Shown here: positions 63,321 to 64,000 of the stretch, one piece after another
Layout: each line of letters begins with the position of its first letter
Position numbering within the stretch: position 1 is the stretch's first letter
Source: Pedobacter nototheniae
GTDB lineage: Bacteria > Bacteroidota > Bacteroidia > Sphingobacteriales > Sphingobacteriaceae
DNA length: 64,000 bases
Direction of reading: 5' to 3'
Assembly (NCBI RefSeq): GCF_004335085.1
Contig: NZ_RQRS01000029.1
Span: 1 to 64,000 of the forward strand
The notes under the pieces: model-generated
Seen by the model: the letters and a program-made list of their open reading frames with translations, nothing else
What the model was told of the DNA's origin: nothing
Databases searched by the model: none
Position numbers and translations under genes: made by a program

Positions 63321-63405
63321 TAGTTTTAACCCATCGGATTTCAAATCCGTCTTTATCTTTAATTCAAGATGACCGCCGGAACATCTCGAATAGCTGGACT
63401 CCCAC
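63165..63405. repeat. Dispersed direct repeat, copy 2 (partner 61147-61390)
   Basis: It is the same block as at 61147-61390. It includes an internal palindrome ATCGGATTT-C-AAATCCG near 63335-63352. It separates a Gly/Ala-rich fragment from immunity-like genes, as copy 1 separates the toxin remnant from the LRR gene. Confidence 0.8.
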
Positions 63406-63544
63406 CAATCTCCCCTGCAGCAATACCTCCTGACGCAAATGCTGCACCTATTTCCCCTCCAACTTCTGCTGCTTTAAGTGCAGACAGCATACCTCCCAAG
63501 GCATTTTGGAAATCGCTCCATTTTGAGCCAGCGGTTAATGGCAT
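63359..63544 (-). CDS. Gly/Ala-rich fragment, probably an RHS-locus remnant
   Basis: This 61-residue reading (MPLTAGSKWSDFQNALGGM..., GGEIGAAFASGGIAAGEIGG) ends at 63359 inside repeat copy 2. The frame is open upstream to 63595. Gly/Ala-rich linkers of this type occur near the C-terminal tips of secreted polymorphic toxins. It ends where the repeat begins to match copy 1, so it is likely a chimeric leftover rather than a whole gene. Confidence 0.35.
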   Translation of the reverse strand: MPLTAGSKWSDFQNALGGMLSALKAAEVGGEIGAAFASGGIAAGEIGGSPAIRDVPAVILN

Positions 63545-63638
63545 TGCGCTTGCGGTAGCGGGGGCACAAGTCGAAACTTGCGCTAGGGTTTATCGAGTTA
63601 TAAACCTTGCTCCATATAGGAGGGGTGCCAACCAAGGA

Positions 63639-63998
63639 CTAAAGTTTTTGATGGTGCTTTTTTATGTAATTATAAAAACCATCATCTGTATTGACCATAA
63701 TTGTCCCCTCTTCTTTTCGGCCCTCATTTTTATAGAGGATTGTTTTATTCTTAGTGTCAATTTTTATGGTATCGCCAATTGTCATTGCGTTGACAACGAT
63801 ATCATATATTTCTATTTTGCCATTTTTAATTATACAATAATAATAATCGTTTTTTGAACGAGGGTCATAATTTTTGATATTCGAATTTATTATCTTTAAA
63901 TCTGCAATGCCAAATCCATTATAGCCTTTAACTTTATCAACCTTATAAACAATGCCTGTCAATTGCAAGTTTAAGTCCTCAAGAGTTGCCTTATTCAA
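63639..63998 (-). CDS. Hypothetical protein, possibly continuing past the right edge
   Basis: A 119-residue minus-strand reading (MNKATLEDLNLQLTGIVYKV..., YYYCIIKNGKIEIYDIVV, ending DGFYNYIKKHHQKL). The Met at 63998 is two bases from the window end, so an N-terminal extension such as a lipoprotein or signal segment is possible. It is beta-rich, of unknown family, and could be another immunity-like gene of the locus. Confidence 0.6.
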   Translation of the reverse strand: MNKATLEDLNLQLTGIVYKVDKVKGYNGFGIADLKIINSNIKNYDPRSKNDYYYCIIKNGKIEIYDIVVNAMTIGDTIKIDTKNKTILYKNEGRKEEGTIMVNTDDGFYNYIKKHHQKL

Positions 63999-64000
63999 CC

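Noticed and set aside
63369..63857. Plus-strand protein of 162 aa
   Set aside because: It runs antisense to the Gly/Ala-rich fragment and to the 63639-63998 gene. The Pro/Ala-rich start mirrors the Gly/Ala codons of the other strand.
1..64000. CRISPR array, rRNA operon or phage structural genes
   Set aside because: No regularly spaced repeats of CRISPR type, no rRNA-like stretch and no capsid, tail or terminase genes were seen.

Overview
The window looks like chromosomal DNA from a Bacteroidota bacterium, most likely family Sphingobacteriaceae (Pedobacter-like). I infer this from SusC/SusD/DUF1735 genes, a gliding-type lipoprotein GldH encoded next to RicT and HolB, DUF3078 and DUF5916 proteins, an IntDOT-like integrase and low G+C. 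Many genes are preceded by the Bacteroidota -7 promoter element TAnnTTTG rather than a Shine-Dalgarno sequence. Taxonomy is inferred from gene content only.

Region 1 (1-6.9 kb) is an integrated island. A tyrosine recombinase lies beside the 3' end of a tRNA-Arg(CCT) gene. Its cargo is an AbiEi/AbiEii-type toxin-antitoxin pair, a calcineurin-like phosphoesterase and an OLD-family ATPase/nuclease. The OLD gene has been cut in its TOPRIM domain by an IS3-family element whose last ~121 bp are at the left edge. Several strong intergenic hairpins and a decayed copy of the integrase 3' end lie between these genes.

Region 2 (6.9-55.2 kb) is core chromosome. It holds metG, ldcA and a DoxX protein; a SusC-SusD-DUF1735 nutrient-uptake operon next to an M14 carboxypeptidase; murF; the operon holB-ricT-gldH-lipoprotein; ruvX and an O-methyltransferase; two paralogous glucosaminidase/LysM proteins; DUF3078 and DUF5916 outer-membrane proteins; a divergent siderophore-interacting-protein/AraC pair; a BlaI-M56 (BlaR1-like) sensor pair; ffh; a ComM-like ATPase; a series of small exported proteins; a beta-CASP metallo-hydrolase; proBA; an S9 peptidase; an M16 peptidase; and def. 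Convergent gene pairs are often separated by perfect bidirectional hairpins. I found no broken genes here.

Region 3 (55.2-64 kb) is an RHS/polymorphic-toxin locus in decay. A large RHS-family gene on the + strand carries a 2-bp GA duplication. To its right is a run of small, mostly minus-strand genes and fragments: an LRR protein, a colicin-E3-like ribonuclease tip, immunity-like proteins and a duplicated block ending in a small membrane peptide. At least six of these carry an apparent indel or premature stop. The minus-strand debris is best explained as displaced toxin tips and immunity genes of a second, leftward-reading RHS gene beyond the right edge.
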